Shown here: positions 1 to 9,265 of the stretch, in pieces
How the letters are laid out: each line of letters opens with the position of its first letter
Position numbering within the stretch: the first letter of the stretch is position 1
Notes under the pieces: generated by a model
Seen by the model: the letters and a program-made list of their open reading frames with translations, nothing else
The model's database searches: none
Told to the model about the DNA's origin: nothing
Translations under genes and position numbers: made by a program
NCBI GenBank assembly: GCA_003389325.1
Contig: QQVE01000044.1
Span: forward strand, 186,001-250,000
Direction of reading: 5' to 3'
From: Planctomycetota bacterium
GTDB taxonomy: Bacteria; Planctomycetota; Planctomycetia; Pirellulales; PALSA-1355
Length of the DNA stretch: 64,000 nt

Positions 1-1283
1 GGAGCGCTCGGGTGCCGATAGGCGCTGCGGGCATAGGCCGTCTTCTCGCGCAGGAAGCAGCCGGCAATCTTCTGAGCGAGCGGCTCGGCGCCGCCGCTGT
101 TGGCGCGCACGTCCAAGACAATGCCCGGGGCGTCGGCAAACTCCTTGAGCGCCTCAAACGCCGGCTCGAGATCGGCCTGGCCTTGCGGGCTCCAGGTGGC
201 GATCAGGATGTAGCCGATGCCGTCGTCGAAGCGGCCGGTGGCCACCGTTGAATTATGCAGCTTCCAGCCCGGCACGAGCTTGGGCAGTTGCTGCGCGTTG
301 AAGTTGGATTCCGCCTCGCGGCGAAACGTGCCGATCGCGCGGTCGTCGAGACTGAGCCACACGTGCGGATCCTGGCAGACCGACAGCAACTCGGCGGTGG
401 TGCGGGCAAACCTGGCCCAGTTGTTGGCCTCCATCAGCCGGGGCGTGAATTCCTGAAAGCGCGCGTCCCAGTCGATCTTGTGCAAGTCGCGATACGAATA
501 GCTCTGATCGATGGCCTTGCGAAGATTATTGATCGCCACGCGTTTCAGCCCGACCGGCAGAGGGCGGGGAGGGTCGGCGCCGGCGGCCAGGGTCTTGAAA
601 GTGATTGGATACACCTCGGCCGGCACGCCAGCGGCACTCTTGAAGCCCTGCGCGCTGGGGCAGTTCACGCTGAGCTGGTACTGCTTGTCGGCCTCGAGCT
701 TCACCGGCACCTCGAACACGCGCGGGCTGACCCAGCGCCCCTTTTCGCTGAAGTCGATCCCCTGGCCGCCGCAGATCGAATAGCCGCTGTCGCTCATGTT
801 CTGGTCGAACTCAATGCGAATCCGATCCAGCTTGGCATCGACGTCCTCGTCGCCGTCGTCGGGATCGGCCTTGACGACTTTCGGCGGCTTGGCCGGCGCG
901 CCCTTGGTCTGGAAGGCGATCGGATGCACCGTCGCCGGCTGGCCTGCGGCGCTCTTGAAGTTCATGGCGCTAGCGCAGTTGACGCTGAAAGAGTACTTCG
1001 TGCCAGGAGCAAGCTCCACCGGCAGCTCGAAGACGCGCTTGCTGGCCCAGCGCGGCTTGCCGGCCACTTTGAGATTCTTTCCGCCGCAGATCGAGAAGCC
1101 GCCGCCGCTCATATCCTGGTCGAACTCGATGCGGATGAGCTTCAATTCCGGATCGACGTTGTTGTCGCCGTTGGCCGGCTCGGCCTCGATCACCTTCGGC
1201 GGAGCGGCTGACGCGGGCGCGGCGGCGCGGCAGACCAGCGCCAACAACAACAGCAACGTCCCGACGTGGGTCTGTCGCCTCAT
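1..1283 (-). CDS. Secreted S41-family peptidase with two Ig-like domains (3' end outside window)
   Basis: 427 codons are visible and the C-terminus lies beyond the window edge. The ATG at 1283 follows a strong AGGAGG ribosome site. Residues 1-27 are a signal peptide (Leu-rich core ending in ASA). Two related Ig-like domains follow at about 28-126 and 132-232; each has the motif IRIEFDQ(D/N)MS and a SICGG segment, so they are a tandem duplication. After a helical linker the S41 fold begins: GIGYILIATWS near 355 and PGIVLDVRANSGG near 396, matching the family's strand and oxyanion region. The catalytic Ser/Lys part would be just downstream and is not visible. It probably acts as a periplasmic or secreted C-terminal-processing-like protease. 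The substrate is unknown. Confidence 0.85.
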   Translation of the reverse strand, partial: MRRQTHVGTLLLLLALVCRAAAPASAAPPKVIEAEPANGDNNVDPELKLIRIEFDQDMSGGGFSICGGKNLKVAGKPRWASKRVFELPVELAPGTKYSFSVNCASAMNFKSAAGQPATVHPIAFQTKGAPAKPPKVVKADPDDGDEDVDAKLDRIRIEFDQNMSDSGYSICGGQGIDFSEKGRWVSPRVFEVPVKLEADKQYQLSVNCPSAQGFKSAAGVPAEVYPITFKTLAAGADPPRPLPVGLKRVAINNLRKAIDQSYSYRDLHKIDWDARFQEFTPRLMEANNWARFARTTAELLSVCQDPHVWLSLDDRAIGTFRREAESNFNAQQLPKLVPGWKLHNSTVATGRFDDGIGYILIATWSPQGQADLEPAFEALKEFADAPGIVLDVRANSGGAEPLAQKIAGCFLREKTAYARSAYRHPSA

Positions 1284-1410
1284 GATTCGTTCCTCCTACA
1301 AGCGGCCGGAACGAAAGGAGCACGCGGCTGGGCGCGCGCTCCGCCGGCGAATGCCTCCAGGACTGCCCCGCCGGGCGGAATCGTCCCACCCGGCACGAGC
1401 GTTCAGCTTA

Positions 1411-3807
1411 TCATTCGTTTTGCAGGTAGAACAGCGCCAGCCGGCCGCCGAGCTTGTCGTTTTCGCGGGGCTTGAGATGGATCGACTCGGAGAAGCTCAT
1501 GGGAGCCATGATCATGTAGCGCCAGCCGAGGCCATCGCGGCGACCGCTCAAGGCACCGCTGAAATTCTCGCCTTCGCCGGGGCGACCCCAGAACGGATCC
1601 AGTTCTTCCATCTCCCAGCCTTCACACTCCTGGCCGTCGATCGTCAGACCGGCCATGCCCGTAACGCCGTCCTCGGGCTGGTCGTAGACGAGCGAAACCC
1701 AGCGGCCGCGGCCCGACTGCTGGGCCAATGCGTCCGTATGCAGCCCGGGCGGCTGGTAGATACCGCGGAGCCGCATCCGCCCGGCATAGTCGGCCCGATT
1801 GGCTTCGGTGGCCCGATCGAGCGACATCGACACCGACACTTTCTCGACCGGCTCGCTGGCCCGGTTCCGCACGGCGATTGAGATGCCGTTGCCGAACGGC
1901 ATGGCCAGCAGGTTCGCATAGCCGCTTTCGCGTGTCATGACCAGCGTATTCACCTTGCCGGTGGCGCCCACGAACACCGGAAACAGGAACCGCGCGGGGG
2001 CGACGATCGCGGGCACGGATTCGCCGTCGACGGTCACTTCGATCCACAGGTCGTCGCTGTCTAGGGCGGCCCGGGTCGTGTTGAGCCGCAGCCAATTGAC
2101 GATGCCCGCGCCGTCGAGCCTGGCCATCTCGACCGTGGTGCCGGGCTCGATCGTACGCGGCTCGGAGTTGATGCGCTCGTAGATTTCGGCCTGGCGAAGC
2201 TTGCCGCCGCCGAGGCCCTGGTGACGATAGGAAATCGCCGGCAACATGCCACGGGGAATGCCTGGTCGATGGACCGAGTAGCTTTCCACGGGCGTATCTT
2301 CGGGGAACGTGACGTAGTTCAACCGGTAGCTGACTTCCAGCGGGTCGGTGACCACGACCTTCAAGCTCTTGGCATAGGGCAGGCAGAACAGTGCGGGTTG
2401 TTCTTCGTGGGCGATGCCCGGCACGTTGTGAAACAGGTGCTCGGCGGCGCATTCGATGCGCGGTGTTTCTTCGCCGTCGAAATAAAAGGCCAACCGCCCG
2501 GCGGGGAACTCCTGCCAGCAGCGCACCAGCGCCCCGGGGCCGGTCAACTCGGCCAGCACGTGCTCGCCGCCCTTGCTGACGCGCTTGCTGACGACGCCGG
2601 AAGTGACACCGTCGTCGCGCGAGAGCCGCTCGCTGTTCATCAGGCGATCGAGCACCAGGTAGGGGCCGCTTTCATCGCCGTCCTCATACCAGGCGTTGAG
2701 GCCCAAGCCGTCGGGCGCTTCGAGCAGGTAGATTTCGCGAAAGCGGACTTTGCCGCCGTGGTCCTGCATGCCGACCCAGCCCTTCAGGTGGCGATGCTTC
2801 ACCTCGGGCAACTCGGCCGTGTTGACCTGCTGCACCAGCTCGCCGTTGATCCAGGCGCTGATCATGCGGCCGTCGGCCTTGATGACCACGCGGTTCCACT
2901 CGCCCGAGCGATCGGCCCGGGTCAGCGGCGGCAGGTTGCCGTAGATGGCCATCGTGCTGTCCTTGACCAGTCCCGGCCGGTCGAGAATCTGGAGTTCCAT
3001 GCCGTCGCCCGAGGGCCAGCCTTCGGCCGCGGTGCGTATCGCGACACCGGAGTTGCCGCCCTTGGAAATCGTGTACTCGAACGACCAGGTGAAGTTGGCA
3101 TACTCGCGATCGGTGCGGAGGTAGTGCAGGCCGGTGTGGAAGGTGGGAATGATGTCGCCGTTGTCAACTTTCCATTCGCCCTTGTTGTTGTTGACGAACC
3201 AGCCGTCGAGGTTCTTGCCGTTGAACAGCGGATTGCCGCGCGGTTCTTCGACCCGCAAATCGTCGATCGAGGCCTCGCCGCCGGGCACGGCCAGCGACAG
3301 CCCGAAGCGGCGGTTGCGATCGAGCGACACTTCGCTGACCACGCGGCCATCGACGATCACCGTGAGCGTGCTCCCCGCGCGGCGGATGTCGGCCGAGTGC
3401 ATGTCGCCTTCGGACGCCGTTTCAATCTTGGCACCGCCGGAAAGCGTGGTGTCGCCGTCTCGCACGGCGCCGCAGCCTTCGCCCTCTTTGAGGGTCAGTT
3501 GCAGGCCCGGGCCCTCGGGAACGTCGGGCAAACCGAGCGTCCAGGCGCCGTTGGGATTGACCGACCAGTCGAACCGCAGCTCGAAGTCACCGAAGGTCCA
3601 ACCCGAGAGCAGCGGCGTCGACAGCGCGTTGCCCGTCAGGCGACCATCGCTGATGATCCAGTGGGCGGGAGTCTCGGAGCCGTACTGCCAGCCGGCCAGC
3701 GAATCGGCCAGAAACAGTTTGCGGCCGGGGGCATCTTCGCCGCGGGCCGCACAAACGCCCAGAAACAGGATGCTGCAAAACGCCAAACTGCGCCACGCGC
3801 GTGTCAT
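1411..3807 (-). CDS. Secreted protein with DUF1080 domain(s) and a DUF2961-like region
   Basis: 798 aa with an N-terminal signal peptide (about residues 1-23, ending in CAARG). Residues ~28-190 form a LamG/DUF1080-like sandwich. Residues ~193-365 are a clear DUF1080 domain, starting NPLFNGKNLDGWFV and containing GNSGVAIRTAAEGWPSG and ELQILDR. Residues ~380-795 resemble DUF2961, with LTGPGALVRCWQ and YFDGEETPRIEC. DUF1080 (3-keto-disaccharide hydrolase family) is greatly expanded in planctomycetes and is linked to extracellular glycan breakdown; some DUF2961 members are glycan lyases or hydrolases. A role in polysaccharide degradation is therefore inferred, with no substrate indicated. It is followed at 61 bp by aroE on its upstream side, with no sign of functional linkage. 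Confidence 0.85.
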   Translation of the reverse strand: MTRAWRSLAFCSILFLGVCAARGEDAPGRKLFLADSLAGWQYGSETPAHWIISDGRLTGNALSTPLLSGWTFGDFELRFDWSVNPNGAWTLGLPDVPEGPGLQLTLKEGEGCGAVRDGDTTLSGGAKIETASEGDMHSADIRRAGSTLTVIVDGRVVSEVSLDRNRRFGLSLAVPGGEASIDDLRVEEPRGNPLFNGKNLDGWFVNNNKGEWKVDNGDIIPTFHTGLHYLRTDREYANFTWSFEYTISKGGNSGVAIRTAAEGWPSGDGMELQILDRPGLVKDSTMAIYGNLPPLTRADRSGEWNRVVIKADGRMISAWINGELVQQVNTAELPEVKHRHLKGWVGMQDHGGKVRFREIYLLEAPDGLGLNAWYEDGDESGPYLVLDRLMNSERLSRDDGVTSGVVSKRVSKGGEHVLAELTGPGALVRCWQEFPAGRLAFYFDGEETPRIECAAEHLFHNVPGIAHEEQPALFCLPYAKSLKVVVTDPLEVSYRLNYVTFPEDTPVESYSVHRPGIPRGMLPAISYRHQGLGGGKLRQAEIYERINSEPRTIEPGTTVEMARLDGAGIVNWLRLNTTRAALDSDDLWIEVTVDGESVPAIVAPARFLFPVFVGATGKVNTLVMTRESGYANLLAMPFGNGISIAVRNRASEPVEKVSVSMSLDRATEANRADYAGRMRLRGIYQPPGLHTDALAQQSGRGRWVSLVYDQPEDGVTGMAGLTIDGQECEGWEMEELDPFWGRPGEGENFSGALSGRRDGLGWRYMIMAPMSFSESIHLKPRENDKLGGRLALFYLQNE

Positions 3808-3868
3808 GGGGAAAGATCCTTGATGTTGATGGCTGAGGCCGCAAGCGGCGCGTGAATAGTCTTGGTCG

Positions 3869-4717
3869 TTAGAAGCCGAGGAACTCCTCCAGGGCTTCGC
3901 GCATCACCGAGGGATTGGCATCGCGGCCGGTCCAGATGTTGAAGCCGATCACCGCCTGGTTGACCAGCATGCCCAAGCCGTCGAGCGTTTCGCAGCCGCG
4001 CGACTTCGCGTCGCGCAGCAACCGCGTTTCGGGCGGGTTGAACACCACGTCGGCCACGACCATGTCCGACTCGAGCGAGTCGACCGCCAGCGGCACGCGG
4101 GCCGCGGCGTCGCCCAAGCCGATCGACGTGGCGTTGATCACCACTTCGGCCTCGGGTGGAACCTCGTAGTCGCCCTCCCACAGCACGAACTGCGTGGGGA
4201 CGTTGGCCTTGTCGTTGATCAGCGCGGCCAACTCTTGCCCGCGCCCCTCGGTGCGATTGACGATGGTCATCGCCGCCGCGCCGGCCAGCGCCACTTCCAC
4301 GGCGATGGCCCGGGCCGCGCCGCCCGCCCCCAGAATGATCACGTTCTTGCCGGCCGGATCGGTCAATTCGCGCAGCGATTGCACGAAGCCCTTGCCGTCG
4401 GTGTTGTCGCCGATCAGCTTACCATCGATGCGGTTGACGCAGTTGACGGCGCCCATCAGCGTGGCAGCTTCGCTGGTGCCGTCGAGATGCTGGATCACCT
4501 CGACCTTGTGCGGGATGGTCAGGTTGCAGCCGCGAAAGCCCATGGCCCGCATGCCGCGCACAGCGTCGCCCAGGGCTTCGGGCGCCACTTCGAGCGTGAG
4601 ATAGCGCCATTCGAGCCCGACGTCGGCGAACGCCTTTTCCATCATGTATTGCGTCGGATTTCCGGCCACAGGCTGGCCGAAAACCGCCACGATTTCTTGA
4701 ATCGCTGGGTGGGTCAC
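3869..4717 (-). CDS. aroE: Shikimate dehydrogenase
   Basis: 282 aa, a normal AroE length. It reduces 3-dehydroshikimate to shikimate with NADPH in chorismate synthesis. Catalytic Lys71 sits in NLTIPHK, the partner Asp107 in NTDGKGF, and the nucleotide-binding loop GAGGAARA at about 130-137. The N-terminal substrate motif, usually GxPxxHSxSP, reads GQPVAGNPTQ here, so the His and first Ser are replaced by Gly and Asn and the second Ser by Thr. That change bears on the shikimate carboxylate contacts, so quinate or another substrate cannot be excluded. As the rest of the protein is intact it is probably a lineage variant rather than a dead enzyme. Confidence 0.9.
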   Translation of the reverse strand: MTHPAIQEIVAVFGQPVAGNPTQYMMEKAFADVGLEWRYLTLEVAPEALGDAVRGMRAMGFRGCNLTIPHKVEVIQHLDGTSEAATLMGAVNCVNRIDGKLIGDNTDGKGFVQSLRELTDPAGKNVIILGAGGAARAIAVEVALAGAAAMTIVNRTEGRGQELAALINDKANVPTQFVLWEGDYEVPPEAEVVINATSIGLGDAAARVPLAVDSLESDMVVADVVFNPPETRLLRDAKSRGCETLDGLGMLVNQAVIGFNIWTGRDANPSVMREALEEFLGF

Positions 4718-4893
4718 GCGCGAGGCACCAGGGCAAACAGGGCAGGATCGGGGAGTCAGGAGTGTCTATCTTGATCGAGCGGCGCGGCGAATGCAACGGG
4801 CCGGCGGACCCCCACCAGCCCGACACCAGAGCGAGGGTTTTTGGTCGTCGGTTTTTTGCGCCGCGACGTCGGCGCCATTCGCCACCGTCCGAG

Positions 4894-5691
4894 CTAGCGA
4901 GGCAGCCACATGCGCGAAACGGCATCGGTGCCGGTCCCGGTGCGACGGGCCTTGATGCGCACATAGGGCGCGACGTAGCGGCTGCGATGGCCGAAGCTGC
5001 CGATCGCCGCCTGCTCGTCGGCGTGTACCGGCTCCAGCACGTCGTCGATCGCGAAGCCGGCGCGGCACATGCCGCCCAATAGCTCTTCCCAACGGTGCAG
5101 GAACTCGAGCGTGCCCGGTTCGCGGTGCGAGCTGCCCTCGACCGGCGGTAGCGGGCCGGTGCGATAGTACGGCTCGGTCAACTCGTAGCCGCGGGCGCTC
5201 GGCTTCACGGCGGCCTGCAAACTCGACGGTTGCTTGTGCTGGCTGACGTAGACGCCGCCGGCCGCGGTGACCCGGGCCACCTGCTGATACACGCGCACCA
5301 CGTCGGGCACGTAACAGGTGCTGACCGGTTGCACGACGATATCGAAGCTGGCCGGCGCGAGCGCCGCGAGATTGTCCATCGAGGCTTCGACGGTGCGCAG
5401 CGCGAGTCCGCGCTCCGCGGCGACCTGGCGATCGAGCGCGAGCATTTCAGCGCTGATGTCGACGACCGTCACTTCGGCCCCCGCGGCGGCATACAACGGG
5501 GCCTGGCGCCCACCGCCTGCGGCCAGGCATAACACGCGCCGCCCGGCGATGCTGGGGCCGAGCCAACCCACCGCGTCGACCGTGGCCAGCGGGTTGGCGA
5601 ACTCGTGGTCGGCCGCCGGCCGCGTGAAGCGTGCCTCGGCCCGCACGCGAGCGTCCCAGGCCTGGCGATTGTGATCGTGCGGAGAGGTCAT
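4894..5691 (-). CDS. Class I SAM-dependent methyltransferase, substrate unknown
   Basis: 265 aa. The Rossmann motif I reads VLCLAAGGGRQAPLYAAAGAEV, followed by the acidic strand end VVDISAEML and a later DIVVQPVSTCYVPD strand, all as expected for a class I methyltransferase. It starts with ATG at 5691, 33 bp after the end of the acetyltransferase gene, so the two are probably co-transcribed. The substrate cannot be read from the sequence. The 176 bp between this gene and aroE hold no recognisable feature. Confidence 0.8.
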   Translation of the reverse strand: MTSPHDHNRQAWDARVRAEARFTRPAADHEFANPLATVDAVGWLGPSIAGRRVLCLAAGGGRQAPLYAAAGAEVTVVDISAEMLALDRQVAAERGLALRTVEASMDNLAALAPASFDIVVQPVSTCYVPDVVRVYQQVARVTAAGGVYVSQHKQPSSLQAAVKPSARGYELTEPYYRTGPLPPVEGSSHREPGTLEFLHRWEELLGGMCRAGFAIDDVLEPVHADEQAAIGSFGHRSRYVAPYVRIKARRTGTGTDAVSRMWLPR

Positions 5692-5724
5692 GTCGTTGAT
5701 TGAATCGGGGCGCGGGGCGACCTG

Positions 5725-6252
5725 TCAATCGGCGGGCTGCTCGGGTGACGCGGGGCCGAGCATCCGTTGCAGGTAGATAACGTCGAGCCAGGTGTTGAAC
5801 TTGTAGCCCACTTGCACGAGCTGTCCGACTCGCTTGAAGCCCAGCGACTCCTGCAAGGCGATGCTGGCGGTCTGCTCGGCGCTGGCGCCGCCGATGACCG
5901 AATGAAAGCCCGCGCTGCGAGCCCGCTCGACCAGGTCGGAGAGCAACAGGCGGCCCAGGCCGCGGCGGTGATGCTGGTGATTGATATAGACCGAGGCTTC
6001 CACCGTGGAGGCGTAGCCGGTGCGGGGATGGAATCGCGACAGCGAGCCCCAGCCGACGACCTGGGTCCCGTGCTCGGCCACGGTCACCGGCAGGCATTGC
6101 CGCAGGCGCTCGCGAAACCAGGCCGCGCGGTCCTCGATCGGTTCCGCCTCCAACTGGTACGTGCACGTCGAGTGCAGCACGTAGTAGTTGTAGATGTCGT
6201 TGATCGCGACCAGATCGTCTTCGGTCGCCAGTCGAAGGCAAGGAGACGTCAT
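5725..6252 (-). CDS. GNAT acetyltransferase, phosphinothricin acetyltransferase-like
   Basis: 175 aa, the usual size for the Pat/Bar subgroup of GNAT N-acetyltransferases. Family marks are the opening LRLATEDDLVAINDIYNYYV, EASVYINHQHHRRGLGRLLL (acetyl-CoA pyrophosphate-binding loop around HRRGLG) and LQESLGFKRVG near the end. Chromosomal members commonly acetylate methionine sulfone/sulfoximine-like or other amino compounds, so herbicide resistance should not be assumed. It lies just upstream of a methyltransferase gene in the same direction. Confidence 0.8.
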   Translation of the reverse strand: MTSPCLRLATEDDLVAINDIYNYYVLHSTCTYQLEAEPIEDRAAWFRERLRQCLPVTVAEHGTQVVGWGSLSRFHPRTGYASTVEASVYINHQHHRRGLGRLLLSDLVERARSAGFHSVIGGASAEQTASIALQESLGFKRVGQLVQVGYKFNTWLDVIYLQRMLGPASPEQPAD

Positions 6253-6313
6253 CGCATGGCCTCCGCAGCTTCCAGGGAACTGGTTCGATTGGATCGCGCG
6301 GCAGCCGCGTCTG

Positions 6314-7153
6314 TCAACGCTTGGGCCTGCGGCGTCTGCAGCGGCAACGCCAAACCAAGGCGGCAGAGCCGAGTGCCCACAAACACCACGAGGCCGGCTC
6401 GGGAACCGAGTGGATCACGCCGACAGCGTCGAGATCGAACCCGCCGGAAGAGAACGCCGTGGGGTAGGGATCGTTGATCGCGTTGCCGAGCGAGTCCTGC
6501 GTGCCCAGCGTCGGATCGAGCGAGCCGACCACATCGATCAAGCGCACGAAGCGGACATCGTTGACGTCCACGTGCGGCGACACACCCGCCAGGGCGCTCA
6601 AATCGAAGGGCGTGCCGAAGCCGACGCGGTACTTGCCCGCCAGGTTGTCGAGGTTCGTGGTATCGATCGTGCCGAACGAGCCGATTTGCGTCGCCGTCTG
6701 AGTCAGCGAGACGCTCGCGAACCGCGCGAAGTCGATGCCATTGGTGCTGACTTCGACGAACGCCAGTTCCAGAAACTCGTCGCCGAAGCCGTTTTCGAAC
6801 ACGGCGAAATCGAAGCCGGGGCCATCGACAATCGGCGCATCGAACGAGAGCGTGATGTGTCCGCCGTCGCCCAGGCTGACAATCGGACCCGGCGTCGAGA
6901 TGGTGGCGTCGGCCGGGCCCAAGGCGTTGCTCGCCACGCCAAACGAAGCCAGTTCACCGCCGGGGTCGGCCGCGTCGATGGGTCCGCGCACGAGACTCGC
7001 CACGCTGCTGGCCCAGCCGACAAACGCGGGGCTATCGGCCGCAATGGCGGTGGACCCCGGTTGGCCCGCGGCCGGCGCGTAAGGACCCGCGGTTACCGGG
7101 CTCGTTGTCGTAAGCAGGCCGAGGAATCCGCTGACAATGAAAAACGTCCGCAT
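6314..7153 (-). CDS. PEP-CTERM surface protein, third gene of the cobalamin-riboswitch operon
   Basis: 279 aa from the ATG at 7153, chosen because GGAGGG lies six bases upstream; an in-frame upstream start lacks this. Residues 1-23 are a signal peptide. The body is a beta-rich secreted domain with GGHITLSFDAPI, FAVFENGF and ELAFVEVSTNGIDF, followed by an (F)DLDAVGVI end. The C-terminus is a PEP-CTERM sorting tag: VPEP, a hydrophobic helix, then an Arg-rich tail. I recall similar FAVFENGF-type surface proteins encoded near B12 transport genes in other phyla; this is memory, not a search. It lies 136 bp downstream of the propeller-like gene in the same direction. Likely exported and surface-anchored. 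A cobalamin-related binding role is inference from the riboswitch. Confidence 0.75.
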   Translation of the reverse strand: MRTFFIVSGFLGLLTTTSPVTAGPYAPAAGQPGSTAIAADSPAFVGWASSVASLVRGPIDAADPGGELASFGVASNALGPADATISTPGPIVSLGDGGHITLSFDAPIVDGPGFDFAVFENGFGDEFLELAFVEVSTNGIDFARFASVSLTQTATQIGSFGTIDTTNLDNLAGKYRVGFGTPFDLSALAGVSPHVDVNDVRFVRLIDVVGSLDPTLGTQDSLGNAINDPYPTAFSSGGFDLDAVGVIHSVPEPASWCLWALGSAALVWRCRCRRRRPKR

Positions 7154-7289
7154 GAGCTGACCCTCCAAGAAGAAACGGTGTGTGACCACAGGCGCGCAGG
7201 TCGATCCGTCGGGTCACCGTCCGCACGCACCGGGAGCGGCAACTCGCACTTCTGCTAGTCAAAAGGAAACGTGCGCCGCGCGTGGCGCG

Positions 7290-8318
7290 CTAGGCCCAAC
7301 GACGATGCCGTCGCCGCCAGGCCGGAAGGAACACGGCGAGCCAGCACGCGGCCAAAAGCAGCGCGGACGGCTCGGGAATCAAGAACATCGAAGCCGGATA
7401 CAGCCCCTGGTGATCGCCGAAGCCCGTGACCAGCACGAGGTCGTTCACCGGATCGTAGTCGACGAGCGTGAAGCCGTTGTTTTCGTAGGTTTCGACGATG
7501 CCGTTGCCGAAGACCGTGACGCCGCTCGGTCCCCCGGCAAACAGGTAGCCCCGGGCGTCGAAGAACAGACCCGCGCCGCTGTTGTTGTCGGCGGCATTGA
7601 ACACGTCGCCGCTGGTCCAGTTGAGCGGCGCGGTGGTGTCGTATGCAGTTTGGATGTCGCTCAGGGCGAAGCTGCGGAGCTGCCCACGCTGGGGACCAAA
7701 GCCCACGCCCACGAACAGGCGGTCCAGGGCATCGACCGCCATCGCCGTGCTGGCGCCAGGGATGTCTGCGATCACCGACACGTTGCTGCCGTCGGTTGCA
7801 TCGAACACCGAGACGCTGCTGGCGCTGAACGAGGCGTTTCCCTGGTTGATGAAGTACAGGTCGTTCGACGCGCCGAGCGGGGCGGCCAGAAATCGGGCGT
7901 GATACGGCACCGTGCCGATCGCCACGTTGCCGTCGCCGCCGGCAGCGGGAATGGAGAAGATCAAATCGGCGTTCGCGCCGCCCAACGCCCCGCCGGCGCC
8001 GTTGCCCAACAGCAACTCGTCGCCGTCGCGCGAAAAGGCCACCGGCCCGGCGTCGGAGCTACCGGAGCCGACGTTCCCGATCGAGGTGAAGCTGCCCGAC
8101 AGCGGAGCGTCCTGCTTGAGCACACTTGCGCCGTCCCATACGTACAACAAGCCGTCGCTGGGGCCGAAGGCAACCGAGACTCCGAAAGCGTTCGCCGCCG
8201 GAGGCGGCAGCGTCAGGTCGTAGGTCGGCGGCGGCAGCACCTCGGCCCGCACCGGCAGAGCGCCGGCCGCGGACAGCAACAACAAGAAGACCGACAACTG
8301 CGACGCTCGTAGGTTCAT
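7290..8318 (-). CDS. PEP-CTERM protein with beta-propeller-like repeats, second gene of the cobalamin-riboswitch operon
   Basis: 342 aa. The ATG at 8318 has GAGGAA upstream, which rules out the much longer reading frame that continues through the preceding gene. A signal peptide (about 1-25, ending in VRA) is followed by blade-like repeats: AFGPSDGLLYVWDG, AFSRDGDELLLGNG, AVDALDRLFVGVG and FFDARGYLFAGG. The protein ends in a PEP-CTERM tag: IPEP, a hydrophobic helix, then RRRHRR. Bacteroidetes capture B12 with the propeller lipoprotein BtuG from riboswitch-controlled operons; the comparison here is by architecture and context only. It starts 47 bp after the DUF1559 gene, so it should be on the same transcript. 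Confidence 0.75.
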   Translation of the reverse strand: MNLRASQLSVFLLLLSAAGALPVRAEVLPPPTYDLTLPPPAANAFGVSVAFGPSDGLLYVWDGASVLKQDAPLSGSFTSIGNVGSGSSDAGPVAFSRDGDELLLGNGAGGALGGANADLIFSIPAAGGDGNVAIGTVPYHARFLAAPLGASNDLYFINQGNASFSASSVSVFDATDGSNVSVIADIPGASTAMAVDALDRLFVGVGFGPQRGQLRSFALSDIQTAYDTTAPLNWTSGDVFNAADNNSGAGLFFDARGYLFAGGPSGVTVFGNGIVETYENNGFTLVDYDPVNDLVLVTGFGDHQGLYPASMFLIPEPSALLLAACWLAVFLPAWRRRHRRWA

Positions 8319-8365
8319 AAGAAAGTTCCTCGGGAGGTTGATCGTTGGTTGCGTTGGGTTCGTGT

Positions 8366-9265
8366 TCAGGGCGTGTCGCCGGACCGCGCGAGAATCTCGT
8401 CGCCGGCACGCGTGCAGAGCGCGGCGAGCGTCTCCAGGTCCATGTCTTCGTGCAGGAAGCGGACCGAGGCGTCGCAGAACAGGGCTTGGGCGCCGCCGGG
8501 GTGGTCGCTCCACATCTCGTTGTTTTGCCACAGGTAGCTGGGAGCCGATCGATCGTTGATCGGTCCGCTTTGATCGAAGATGTTCTCGCCGTTGGCCCAT
8601 TGCCCGTCGAAGGCGGCGCCGCGGCCCGTGTCTTCCGCGACGATGATCGTGTGGGCGGTGCCGTCGGTGATCTGCGAAATGGGGATCGCTCGGTCGTAGA
8701 GCAAAACGCCGTTCATGTACGGCTTCCCTAGTCCAGAAAAGCCGAAGTTGCCGCCGTAGTCGGTAAAGGCCAGGTCGTCGCCGGCGTTCCAGGCGCCGTT
8801 GCCGTTTTGGTCGCCGGTCGTGGGCCCCTTGCGGTCGTAGGCCAGCGTCGAAGTGCTGGGACAAAGGTAAACGTGGATGATGGTGCCGCCCGCGTCGCGG
8901 TTGGCGGCGCTGTTGTAGGCGCTGCCGCAATCGAACAGGTCGAACACGCCGCGTTCTTCGACAAAGGGCAGCAGGAAGACATTCCAGGAAAGCTGCCGCC
9001 CCTGCGGATTGGCGCCGGTCTTGCGATCCAATGCGCCGGTGGGGAAGGTGGCCAGCGTGTCGTGATAGCCTTGCAGCCCCACGCCGAGTTGCCGCAGGTG
9101 ATTGCTGCACTGCGAACGCCGCGCCGCCTCGCGCGAGGCCTGCACCGCCGGCAGCAACAACGCCACCAGCAGCCCCACGATGGCGATCACCACCAGCAAT
9201 TCCACGAGCGTGAAGCCCGCGGAGAGGCGGCGTGTCTTGGCGGCGAAGCGGGTCACGGCAAACAA
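8366..9265 (-). CDS. DUF1559 pseudopilin-like protein, first gene of the cobalamin-riboswitch operon
   Basis: 299 aa. The N-terminus carries the type IV prepilin/type II pseudopilin signature GFTLVELLVVIAIVGLLVALLLPAVQ, followed directly by SREAARRSQCSNHLRQLG, the hallmark of planctomycetal DUF1559 proteins. It ends with the typical HPGGAQALFCDASVRFL motif. No ATG is available near the start: the first candidate is TTG at 9265 and GTG at 9256 is equally possible, neither with a good ribosome site, which would suit control by the leader. DUF1559 proteins are thought to be exported pseudopilins; their exact role is unknown. This is the first gene after a cobalamin riboswitch, about 180 bp downstream of it. 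Confidence 0.85.
   Translation of the reverse strand: MFAVTRFAAKTRRLSAGFTLVELLVVIAIVGLLVALLLPAVQASREAARRSQCSNHLRQLGVGLQGYHDTLATFPTGALDRKTGANPQGRQLSWNVFLLPFVEERGVFDLFDCGSAYNSAANRDAGGTIIHVYLCPSTSTLAYDRKGPTTGDQNGNGAWNAGDDLAFTDYGGNFGFSGLGKPYMNGVLLYDRAIPISQITDGTAHTIIVAEDTGRGAAFDGQWANGENIFDQSGPINDRSAPSYLWQNNEMWSDHPGGAQALFCDASVRFLHEDMDLETLAALCTRAGDEILARSGDTP

Noticed and set aside
255-1211. Plus-strand open frame of 318 codons at the left end
   Set aside because: Antisense to the S41 peptidase gene, which has a ribosome site, signal peptide and family motifs.
2221-3855. Plus-strand open frame of 544 codons over the DUF1080 gene
   Set aside because: Antisense to a well-supported secreted protein; no signal peptide or family match.
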